A stretch of 64,000 nt of DNA. Source: Bagarius yarrelli (taxonomy: Eukaryota; Chordata; Actinopteri; Siluriformes; Sisoridae). Location: contig VCAZ01000008.1 in NCBI GenBank assembly GCA_005784505.1, positions 3,083,763 through 3,147,762 on the forward strand, in the 5' to 3' direction. The translations under genes were made by a program, and so were the position numbers. The notes below the pieces were generated by a model. The model saw only the letters and a program-made list of their open reading frames with translations. It had not been told where the DNA came from and searched no databases. This document shows, piece after piece, positions 34,201 to 47,300 of this stretch (positions are counted from its first letter, which is position 1; each line of letters opens with the position of its first letter).

Positions 34201-37200
34201 GTATATACATTTCCGCACAATGGAAGTCCTAAATATGGTAATATGATATAATATAATAATATAATATGATAACTGATATTCAAAATAGTGTAAGAGGATT
34301 ATATTTGTAATTTAATAAAGCTATAAGGTCTGTTTGTCACAATTCTAAATCTCTAAAATCTTTTAAAATCCTTGGCATTTTACATGGCTTTAAATAGTTT
34401 AATATCATGTTCAACATTTAAGATTGCATTTAGTGATATGATTATGTTGTCCATGTCGGTGTGCATCAGTTAATAAAATTATGTTGGAACTAAGATTAAT
34501 CTTGGTCAATATTGAGATAGTCAAGCACAAAAGTTAGTTTTCCAGCATTTATAGTAGGACCACTTCTTTGGTAAGTGCAAAACTTTTCTTTCTGGACTTA
34601 CTTGGTTTTGCAGTATGCAACGACACACACGATGCCAACCACCAGCAGAGCCACACAAATGCCTGTTATTGTCAGGACCCTCTTTTGGTACAGTTTTTCT
34701 GCTTCTAAATAAATAAGAGAACAAACACACCGACAGTGACATGTGATAAAATGCTTTAGTTTAATCTGATTATTCTAAACTGATCTCTCTGTATAAAAAA
34801 TAAAGCATATCATACATTTTAAATAAACAAGAACTAATATATCAAGTGGTGTCTTTTGACTAAAAATCAAACAGCGAATAGACACCGACCTATAACATAC
34901 AGCTTTATAAACTCAGTAGATCGCAGGGTAATCTTATTACTATGATATATGAAAATAAAGTTGTAAAACTTTATACAAGGCATTTCTGAGCCAATTTTTT
35001 AAAAAAAGTTTTCAGATACTTGCGTAATAGCACTAAATTTAACAAACTTAAAAAACAATAACTTTGCAATTTCTCTGGGAAGTGTTTATAAGCGAAGGGC
35101 TCTGCCTCTACTGCAGTCCTAATAATACACTGGCCTACAGACATCATTAGTAAAAGATAAATGGAAGATAAAGCAGGGTATGCTTTAATATTTTTTTACC
35201 AGCACATGCCTGAAAAGGGGGTTAAACACACAAACAGTATTTTTTATGATGCACACAAAGAGGGTTGTTCATAAAACTGGTACACCATATTCAACTGACT
35301 AATGCAGCTAAGGTCAGAAAGCTATGCAGTTATAGTCAGATAATGACACTAAAACCCTAATTTTTAGCATATGACATTTCTAAGAAAAAAAAAACGGCTT
35401 TATGAAGACCCTCTACAAAGGTGCCTTGTAGACATTTATTGGTCTGGCGTTAAACCTAGGGCCCCAGAGTGCAGGCAATGATCATAATGACAAAGGTAAA
35501 CACACAGAACATGGAGAGGGGGAACACCAGAAAAGACAAGAGCTTTGAGAAGATGGACGTGACCGACAGCGGTGAGGGGGGCAGGGCGAAAAAAGAAGAA
35601 GAAGAGATGATGTGGGAGGACATGGTGCCCAGGTCGAATGGTGTAACTTCATCTGATATTGCATTGCATGCTTGTTACAGGAAGTGAATAACACTGAGAA
35701 ATAAAACTTAGCTCTGTTCCAGAAACTTGTTGATATCTGAATATCTATCATACAAGTATGTCTTCTAGTTAGTTGTTATTCTACTTCATGTTATTAATGG
35801 CCCATAGTAATAAAAAATTAATTCGATTAGGAGATTTGTGTGGATAATTCTGGGCAAAGTCTTGTAGCAGACAGTGGGAAAAATACAGATTATGTTTTTA
35901 CTAATCAGATGTTTAACAAAGTTACCAAAAACGTAATTTCTTAAGCTCTATCTAACTATCTAACTACATTAATAGACATGTTACAGAACTTTACTTGCAT
36001 TGTACAGTTCACTGTGCTAAAAACGACTGTCTCAGTACTTCACTGGATCACTGCAGGTAATTTTTGATATAGGACAGAGAAAATAGACTGATGTGACCTT
36101 ATATACGCCTTAAAACTAAGAGTCAAACAAATAATAGTTCCATACCCATAATTTCAATTCCGAGATGCTCTGCCAATGCAGAAAGTTGACAATGTAAAGA
36201 AAGAAAAAAAAGAAAAAACAGGTTTTAGATAAAGATGTCCACTTGTTCAGTTCGATGGGTCAAAAATGCTAAATTGTTATGGTTCTGTTTGCTTCAAGAC
36301 ACTGACGTGAAGGGGTGTAAATTCCAGTAACAGACAGACAATGCAGACATACTGTGACCAACTCGATGTTCCCATTTAAAAAGGAAATTATTATAGTATT
36401 TAAATGCACAGGTGCATGCAGACACACAGAGAGACACAAAAACGTCCCAGGGTTTAGTAAACCTATAAGAAAATAGAACATAATGTAAATAAAAAAAAAA
36501 ACAAAAAAAAAAAACACAGTTCATTACCAATGGGTGGAGACATGAATAATATGCCATCTATTAATTTGTAAGTAAACAATAAACAAGTCTATTTAAATAA
36601 CTGACTAAATTAACCAAAAGTGGTTGTAGTATGACAGCATGCATTATTCTTTGGATTAGCTAAGGAAGGTGGATATGATTTTGCCAAGTATGTGATTCTA
36701 AATAAACATCCTTTGTTGATCCTAAATTAACATTTCAAATCAACCAATCATAACCATCTGATGTCATCAATGTGGTTCGATCAAACCCGTCTCAATCTAT
36801 TTTTGCTGAAAAACATGTTATTGGCTGAGACTGGAAATTCATTGATTCAGGAATACAACATGATTAGACAATTAGACAAACTATATTAAAATAATTTCAG
36901 AGACAACATTACTGTATTAACAATATATTGATTATGACGATTACTAATGCACAATCTAATGTAAAATGCTCTGAAACAATGAACCCGAAGAACCGCAATA
37001 GAGCACGATTTTAACTATAAAACTGTTTATGTTTATTTAATTAAATTACAACCTTATAAAATTTAACAATCACAAGCCATATTTGTTTATAACCATTCAT
37101 TTGAAAAAGAAGTCTATGAATTATTTTTTTCATGCATGCACAACTTAAAACAGTTTACTGCACACACACATCTATTTTTGGTATTTTGATTAGAGAAAAA

Positions 37201-38279
37201 ACACACATTAGCTAAACTGCACATAAATGTTGTATGCAATTGTTTAGAATAGCATTTAAAGTATTACATATGTTATTTAAGTATTTCTTTTTTTTTTATT
37301 TTAATAAAAACAATTGCAAAATTCAATTTTGTTTACAAGGACTGAAAGATTTAAAAATAGATTAAGGCTGGTTTGGTTGACACACACTGATGACATTAGA
37401 TGGTTATGATTGGTTGCTTGATATGTTGATTCAGAATTAATGAAGGATGTCAATCCAGGATCACATCCTACTTGGCAAAATCAGGTCCAGCAGTTATGGA
37501 CGGGTTTAATCAGTGTTATAAATCAGATAAATTGGTTGTTAAAGGTTAGGGGTCATGCATCATTCATTTGGCCTCATGATACACAACACATTACATCATT
37601 CTCTTGTTAATAAGGTTAACTTTCATACAGCTTCTTAAAACCTCATTTGAGCTGATTCAATTAGCGCTAAAGAAACTTCTTTTGAAAAAAATTCTGGAAC
37701 AGGGTGTGAAAAAAAAGAATGCTGACATTCTATTAGTAAAGCAAAGCTACGACTGACTGGGTCTTTCTCTTACTGTGATACAAATTACAGATCTTCCATA
37801 ATAAACTTTATTTTATGAAAGAAAACAACCTGTCACTGGGCTGCAGTTCTCATCCAAACGCATGTGCATTTTACATGTAGTTGATGAGTCAAATAAAAAA
37901 AAAACACAGAATGGAAACACGCTAAAGAGTGAAAAGGCAGAGAAACAGAAAGACATCATGCATTCACCTTATACGCAGCATGCAACTTGTAAGCAGACAG
38001 ACAGATAGACAGGCACACAGACAGAAAGATAGACAAACAGATGGACAGACAGCAAGACGTAATGGACATACCGTAGAAATTGGCCATAACGGAGGTTTCA
38101 CAGCGATCACCATTATAGTCATTTGGACACCTGATGGAGGGACAACAAACCCACAAAAGGGAGAAGGAGGAAACAAGAGGAAAGGAGGAGGACAGGGGAG
38201 GAAAAGAGGCAGGAGAGAGGACCAGACACATAACAGGCAGGGAGAGAGAGAGAAAGAGAGAGAGAGCAAGAGAGAAAAG

Positions 38280-38315
<36 letters not shown>

Positions 38316-41300
38316 AAAGGAACACCAAATTAGAACAAGAGCACAGCCCACAGGCAAAGTATTTCTGCTTGATGATGTAAAGATCACTGTGGGAGTCTGG
38401 GAGCGAGAAGACTCATTTTAGTTCATGCCAATAAACACATTTTCAGAAGGGCAGGTGTCACATTAGTGGCTCGGATTGTCCTTGTTTGACCATTCAGAAA
38501 TCTCATGAGCTTCAAGACTGTTACATGCCGCAGGTTTAGTCTAGTCCAGCTTCGGATTTGTGCAGGTGTATCACAGCTTTACACTTTTTATCCTTTAAAA
38601 TTATGCCAGAATCCATGAATATTTATATACATAGATTTCCTCTTTCTGTCTAAGCCTTACAGCCACTTGATTGTTTATGCTGTGCTGAGGTGACATTTGG
38701 GAAATACAACCACTTGTCAGAACATTAGGTTGTCAGCCAACACTTCAGGCTCACCATCAGACTGCCATCATACATTAAACTTGTCTGCAGCCTGATGATT
38801 AATATACCAATATTGATTATTATTACAATAAAAACTAAGTGAATATGTAAAACTATGCAAGTACATGAATGATTGAAACTTATAGATGAGCAAAATGCCT
38901 GCAGATGTTCAAATCTGTCCCTAATTCTACTTTAATAAATTCTCACTCCGAGTTATTTCACACTATAGGGTTAGTAATTAGTTTGTTATTAGAATCAACT
39001 GTAATATGAAAAAATGTAATTAACAATCATAAAAAAAACATTTAGTTAAATAAAAAATATAATCTGATTTAGAATTAAAATTAAAATTAGCTGTTGATTT
39101 TTTTGAATATCAGAAATTATGTGTAATTATTCACTATAAAGAAAGGATAGCTCTATCGGGTCCTTTCTTTCTCTTTTCTCTCTTTATTTCTACTTAGGAC
39201 CAGCTTCATTATCATCAATAAATAACTGAAAATCATGACAGATGGCATTTTTTTATTTTCCTTATTTGAAAAAATAAATGAAAGATGCATAAGTAAGACT
39301 ACCAAATTTCCTGCCTGTTTAGGGCTGCTATCAGAGGCACTATTAGCAAAAGACAACATACAGTTTAGTGTCAGATAGGTATAGAGTACATACATGTAGG
39401 TTAACACCAAGACGGAATTGTAATTTATTTTCTCTTCATTACTAAAAGATGTCTAAAATAAACCTTATTAAACCTTAACACTGGTTTATGGCTCGAATTA
39501 CAATGAATATGATGTTCAATGTTGAAAGTTCAAGTTAGCGAATTGCACAAGGCAGCTAATTTCCCGGAAGACCACCTAGATAATTGCAAGTACCTAAAAT
39601 ATAATGTCAATATAACAAAGAAATAATTATATTAATAATCAATAATAATAATATTGGTAAAGTGGGGGTTACTTATTGGCGCCCCCGCAGTTGGTGGAGT
39701 CCTGGGCGCCCGCCTAGTTTGCCTTTGCCAAGAAACGGTATTGTTGTCGTGAACTTGCCAAGTAGTTTGTTTTTTCTGACACTGCTTGTTGCTTATGTTT
39801 AAATGTTTTGTCTTTTATGCACTGTGAAGATGCCAGGAAAAGTTTACTCTGAGCTCTTAGAGATGTAATAGCACAAATGTTTTTTTTGTGTTCTGCTGCT
39901 TGAAGGTCTCTAAACATTCCAACAGCAGTCATTACATTAAGTGGTCTAAATGCATTTATATGTATTTCTATATTCTGTGGAAAGCATAAGAAATGTTCAT
40001 TTAATCAAAATGTTCGGCCCCTACATTATTATAGACTTAACTACCTGCTTGTCAAAATATATAAAATTGCATACTTCTGCACCCTTTTTGTTAAGACAGG
40101 ATAAGGCCTCAGCCACGGTTGCCAGATTGGACAGTTTTCTGCCCATTTGAGGCATTTTTGTATTTGATTGTGCAAGTAAAAATTGACTTGGGCAGGTGAA
40201 CAAAATTTGGGATGAGTTTGTGCTTTTAAAACATGCACATTTTATAGGCCAATTATTTAACAAAACACAAGTGTAAAAGATGACACCAAAAATAGAAAGG
40301 GGTTGTTGTTCCTTTCAAGTTTAATGAATGAACAGTTTTTTTGGCAGGAAACCATACATTCTATCTGGCAACAAAGTCATCAGTGCGTTCATGTACTGCG
40401 GAAAAATCGTCTGAATCAAAACAGAACGCAAACCCAAATTAATAGAAGTGGTTGCGTTTCCACGTTGTGCTTTGTATTTGACATCATTATATTATAATTC
40501 ACATACTTCACAAATAATTTACAATAATACAAATAAATAAATATAAACTAACTTGTTTAAGTTGTGACTTAAAACAACAAAGGGATTATAAAATATTTTT
40601 TCGTCTTATGGCGATACAAGTAATAGCGACATTATTGATTAGATAAGTTTAACAGCAGCACAAACCCTGCTGTTTTTATTTTAATTGCATGACAGGATGT
40701 ATATATACACTGCTAAATTTTATAAAACTTTTTCCCTCTAGATCAGGGGTGGCCAACCTATAACACTCAAAGAGCCATTTCAGCCAGTTTCCTACAGAAA
40801 AAAACCCCATCAGGAGCCACAAAGACTTTTTGACAGAGAACACTGCATATAACGTTTTTACCTTTATGCAGTATATAAAAAAACAATTTTGTGATTTGTA
40901 TTTATAAAAAATTAATTAACTACTACAGCGACAATTTTGTCTGCATGCAGCAAAAGACATTTTAAATACCTGAAAATGCTGGTATGAAGTATACTGTCTT
41001 ATATAATTATCAATGTTTATTTCAGCCATCCTCATATTTATTTAATATGAAGCCGAACTTAAATAATGCATGTTTCGTGTGCCAGTGGAGTGTCGCATAT
41101 CAGAGTTGTGACGCATATTTTGTGCGACAAATTACCATAGTCTTTATATTCAGAATTATTTTTAAAAAGGTATACAGTCTGCATTCGAACCAGAATCCAA
41201 GTTCGATATGATAAAGATATGTCCAAATATGTTTTAGAGGAAAAGAAATTCTCCAAAAGTTGAGTGATGATGCTAAAAAGCCCCCTCTTACTCTTCTACA

Positions 41301-44300
41301 ATTTATGCACTGTACGTTTCTAAAAGCATAGAATCCCCCCCCCCCCCCCCCCCCATTCTTCTGAATTTACTGCAGAGGTCAATTGGCCTGCTGCATTTAA
41401 TTTGGCTCTGGGGCTGCTGACGCACATACAAACATGGATGATAGTGCTTGTTGGTTAGTTATTTACTCGTACGCATTTTCAAAGGTAAACTTTTCAGATG
41501 ACCCTCTTAGATTTACTACTGCATTGCTCACACACAGAATAAAGGTCATTGAGAGAAAGGGCATCTATGCAGACCATTTTTCAAGCCATGAAGCTTATAT
41601 ATCAAATCGGAATATTGCTTTTCCTAAATACATTCCTTAAGCATAAGACCCCTTACCAGTCTCACTGGCTATGCAGTGAATAAGGAATATTGATTCTACA
41701 GTAGAGTTAATGCGGGGCTTTCCCACAGAGACCCTGCACTTAATCACAGAACACAATAAGAGCAGATGCATCGTAAATCTGAGCCGTCTGCTCCGACATG
41801 GCTACTAAAGGCAGAGCGCTGTATCACCTTCAGCTCACTTCCCAGCAGGGGAGACTGCAAGAAATAAGGGGTGGCAGAGAACATTGCAGACCATTCGTCT
41901 TTTTTTCCTGCCTTCTTTTCTCTCGTCCAGATGGGGTAGCTGATTTCAGAGTGTCTTCTATTCTATCACCCTCTCGAGGCTTGAAATGCAGCACTGGGCT
42001 CTATTGAACACAACATTGTATGTCTAAAGTGTCTTAAGCGCCCTCTCTGAGAACACAGATATTGTCAATGTTTCTAGCAGATCCTAAACACCATGAAACA
42101 GTTGCGGTAAAAGGGTCTATTTTAAGCATCATGAAACTTCATGGTATTCTTTTTTGTGAAAATCCCAGAGCACCTAAATATAAAAGAGAGGGTCATAAAA
42201 TAATAATGTAAAATAAAATAGAATAATAAAATAGCCGGAAAGCGGTTATTTGTTTTCCTTGAGGCTGTGGAAACATGAAGAGAAGTTGCTCGAAATAATG
42301 ATATGTTACTCATGGAATCAAATCTTCACTGGTTTCATGTCCAAACAGAATGAGGAAATGTCATCACTCATAACACTCGTGTGAATAAGCCAGAAGAGTG
42401 AGAAAACAATTAAACACTCAAATACAACAACAGACGAACATTCTGGGACTCTTATTAGAGGTAAGTTATATTAAAAAGAAGACAATAATCAAGGAATATC
42501 TGAGTTTTTAGCTTGACCTTTTCAATTAACTACACAACAGAATATAGTGACACCAAATGTTTGACATTTTTTAAAACAAATAACCAGTAACCCAAAGGCC
42601 CACCTAAGAGGAAGTATAACTGACAGGTAAAACATCCAAAGACGTTTCTTTGTGCCGCATCATGTTTTGGGGCGTTACTAAATGACTCAAGCGAAACTCT
42701 AAAAAAGTCGTATAAACAGTCTACACAGTGAACCTTACATACTGTTAAAAATCCAAAATTTAGTCTATCTTGATTAATGCTCATTGTACACGATGTAAAC
42801 ACAATAGCCTACTTCTTCGATTATACGGCTTTGGGTTGTTTCCAGGTGGACAGTTAAACAATGCAACACACACATATGTTACTGTACACTATTATATATA
42901 GTCAAGGTTAAGTATTATCCTTAAAGCTGATAAACAGCAAGTGAATATTATTCGATCATCACATGCTTCTCTTCCTTCATAGGAATGCTTGGAACACTAG
43001 TCAGTGTTTGTTTCTAGACATTCTTTCGAGATACTATGCCGTGCCTCCTGCAGGACTTCTCAGATGTTTGAGAAGCTGTCCGAACACTATTCCTGAACGC
43101 ATCCCTGATCAGATTAATTGATTTAAGGTGAAAAGTCTGGACAAGCCATTGGGTTACAGACAGCAGGTCATATATTACACAAAATGTCATTGTATTGCAG
43201 ATTTTTGGCAGACACTGAAAGTAAAAACTACTTATATTAACAACAAACAATCATACGTATAAAAAACAACCCCCAAAAACATATGGTCCTAATATAAGAA
43301 GGCAGAATGAATAGAACCCAGTGCTTTACAGTGGGCGTGACTTACTTGCAGGACAGCTGGTTTATACCGTGTATGAAATAACAGTCACCACCATTGACAC
43401 AGTATGCCTTTTCCGTCTCATTGCACTTTCTGGCATGGCTAGAGCCCGGAGACAGCGTGGTAGTTACTGTGGAGAAACACACACATATAATTATCAGCAT
43501 GTGTGGCAATCAGTTGTGAAACAGGATGGAACAGTACTGCTTGCACTGAGTAACGAAGATGAAACAGTGAGTCACCACAAGCCCAAAAGAAAAACAATGA
43601 CAAAGATACCCTTGCCAGAGGCATGTTGAACAAATCATAACTCACTTACTGCGATAGAAAAAAGCAGAGGTAAAACTTCGCTAATTATCGCGTATAGATT
43701 CCACATGACATATGGCACCCTTTATTATAAAACATTTATGCTTAAATCACTACCAATTGTTTTCCAACAGTATAGCTTGAGGACAGAAAGACACACACAT
43801 ACTATAGTATATCATGACCATGTAAGAGGCTGAGCTCTACACACTGCCAAGTCATTCTAGAGCCGCCTGACCATCGAGTCAGGGATGCCACAAGCTGAGT
43901 AGTTTCGACATTAGGAGATCACTTGTGGTATAGGTATTGCCAATGCTGAGAAAGCCACAAACTAAAATTAACAGGCTCCAATTTCCTAATTCTATGCTGA
44001 TGGAATAATGCAGGCATTTTACTATTTTACTTGCATGTATGCCAAAGTTTTTGCATTTTTTTTACAAAATAGTTTTTCAGGTCAGAAATGAATATGGTTT
44101 GCAGCGTAATGAATGGATGAATGCAAATGAAAGTGCACTTTCTACAATTTATGATTTTTTGTTTTACATTTTTTCAGCATTTTTCATTACAGTGAAGGCA
44201 TTTCTAACAAGAGCAAGACACAAAGTATTTTGGAATACGCCAACCACTAACGAAATACATGATCTAGAATTTAAAACTTAACCATTAAGAACAACATCTT

Positions 44301-47300
44301 AGACAGGGCTACTAAATATGAATTACTTATTGCACCATTAAGAGCTCATAATTTGTAGAACCATCCAAACGTATTGTTTGGACTTGTTAACTTGTTAAAT
44401 TCCTTCTATTCTATGCATAGTTTTCATGTGACATCACACCTTTAGAAAAAAATTCCCCCCTGGCGGGCAAAACAATGCTATCTTTCACTGCCTGACAAGT
44501 GACAAACTAAGTGATTTTTTTTATTTATTCAAAATGCTGGATAGCTGTTGTGCAATTAGATGCACTAACTGACTGGGCTTTGCTTTTATCTCATCAGAGA
44601 AAGAAAAGCCAGAATAAAAAAAAATGTATTTGTCCCCAGTGAAGGTAAACAATGGCAGTGGTCACAGTACACGCCTATTTGCAGGGAACTCTTAATCCTT
44701 GGTAAACTCACGTAAACACGTCATTGTCATTTAATCCATAAATCATATATTTATGTAATCTTTATGTAATCTTCTAAAGTGGCCTTTATAAGATGTTCGT
44801 AGCTTAACACAGAAGGAAATGTGTTTCTACAGACAAGCCGCATCGTTGGCCAATTGTTTTTGCCTGCCAGGTCGTGCACACAGGTCAATTATAGCAACAA
44901 AGATTTATAAACATTATGTGAAAGTTGTACACCCTCAAATAGACATTACAGGTCATAAAATAATGTTTAAAAGACATGATCTTTACAATACAATAATATT
45001 GTTTAAAACAAAAATATAAGTATATTTAAACAATAAATACTAAACAGAATTAAGTCAATTAAATAAAACTATTTTAGACATTTGTTCTTGCTGTGCCCTT
45101 GACCATTCTTGGACCAAAAGTTCAGCTCCTAGTCACAATAGTGATTCCATGTGAAGCCAACCAAAATTGTTTTTGATATATTGTACTAACAAAAGTCTCG
45201 GCTGGACATACAGACGGACAGGCGGACACATAGACAACTTAAAAATATAATGACTTTGCCACCTAGTGCCAGGTATAACAAAAGAGGTTGCAGCACACCT
45301 ATTAACTACTCTTAATTAATTATTAATATTAACCATCTCAACCATCTTTTTACCATCACTTCATTCTAAAGGTACCAATACACCAGGGATCCTCCTATTA
45401 CAGCTATGTGCACTAACATTAGCATAAAATTTTTATGTTGGTTTGTACTAAGCCATCAAGCCAAACGGCAGATTATAAATATTCTCAGTACTTCACTGGG
45501 ATATTGAGATGCACTAATTTTGGAGCGTTTAGGAACATCCCCTACAGAGGAGAGCTAATTAACCAAGCAAGGTGCTGAGACACAGGATCCTACACAAGCC
45601 AAAAAGAAAAATATTATATTACAAACATAAGGTACCATTTTTTAATATAAGCACTGTTTGAGGCAAGGCAACAACTAACAGGACCATAAACACAAAAAAA
45701 AATTGTCAAGATCAGTAAGAAGAAATATTTGTAAAATTTAGCAAGTATAGACCAGCAGACCAATAAAAGTACGGCTTTATATACACAGGACAGGAGATAG
45801 ACCTTAAACAGAAGCTTATGGAAAACATGCACATGGGATATAACCGGAGCTACATTTTGCATTTCAGTAAGTTAGGAAAAAGCTGCTTACTAACAAATTT
45901 ATTTCAGTATCAGATTGAAAACTTTCAATTTAAATAATTCATTACTTGCCAAACACAAATTAATTTTCTTTTTTCCTTTTTTTACTTTTATGAAAAAATT
46001 GATTTCTTTACAAAGTGTTTGTCAACTCTCTCAACAATGTGTAGACAGTTTGACAGTAACGGAATTGACAATTTTTAGCTAAAAAAATTGAGGAAGTGGT
46101 GGCTCAGTGTTTAAGGTGTTGGACTGCTACCCGAAAGATCAGGGTTCAATTCCCAGCACCAGCAAGCCATGACTGTTGGGCCCCTGAGTAAGGCCCTTAA
46201 CCTTTAATTGCTCAGTTGTATAAAAAAGATTAATGTAAGTCGCTCTGGAAAAGAGTGTGTGTAAATGTAAGTTCCCTTGCTTGCATAACTGCTAACATGA
46301 ATAAATGCTTAATTAAACATCCTTTACCCAATGTGCGATCAATGATTAATTCTGTTTTCCTTTTAAAATTGTGGTAAAAATTTTGACAGTTTTCAAAATA
46401 ACTCTTGGTGTAAGAACATTTTAGATTAAACTATTTTCTCTGTGCAAGGACACATACCTTTCAAAGCATTACATCTTCTCAGTGAGTGAACGTCACATCA
46501 CATCCTGTATTTTACATAGTTATAGGAAATAATTCTATTTTAACAGCATGTAAGTATGGCCAGATAAGCGAACTGATACAAGATTTATGGATGCAAATTT
46601 CAAAAGCAAAAAATTAAAATGAAATAAAATGATTATACATTGAGACATGATAAAAAAATATTTATTAATTTGGACAACAAAAAAAAAATCATGATTTTCA
46701 GCTATATGACACTTTTTACAGAAAATTATATATAGTTATTACCTTTTATGTTTATATATAACTTTTACCTTTTATATTTTATATTTTGTGATTCACGAAG
46801 ATGAGTAAATTTTTTTAATAATAAAAAATCTACTCATTTTTAAAAGCAAAAAAATTAACATCAAATGTTACTGCAATTATAGAATCACCTACATGTAAAT
46901 GCAAACCTGTTACTCGACCTGTTGACCTGCTGACCGAATAAAAAGTTGCATTTTAAATTTACTTGCAGAAATTAAACAATGTAGATTACTGATTGCTTAT
47001 CTTTTTTTTTGCTATTTATGTTCTTTTAGGTATTTCAGTGTGTAAAGCTCAACCCTATACATTTATACTACTTTAGTCAAACTTTTGATAAATATCCAAT
47101 ACCTCTAATATCATGGCATTAGTTTGAGTAATAACCTTAATTAACAACTAACCTAGTCTGTTCCAAACATGGCTATCTGACCTACCCTGGGAATAATAAT
47201 CCAAAAAAGAAAAATGTAAAAAAATACACAGGGACACACAAAGTTCACAGACATACACCTACACAGGATTCACATCCATTCCAAACCGTGGTAAACTTAT

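Larger units (their letters stand above)
38133..43345. other. nrg2 intron between the two EGF exons
   Basis: This 5.2-kb intron contains the GA repeat at 38237, two unclassified dispersed-repeat segments (39900-40470 region), a hAT-like fragment at 40744 and a poly(C) run at 41338. The remainder shows no feature I can support. Confidence 0.5.

Noticed and set aside
37929..38421. Frames of 69-143 codons around 38.0-38.4 kb
   Set aside because: Generated by CAGA and GA repeats; the only coding segment is the EGF exon 38072-38130 on the minus strand.
45257..45272. CTCF-like word TTGCCACCTAGTGCC in an nrg2 intron
   Set aside because: Mismatch at a core G and no supporting context.
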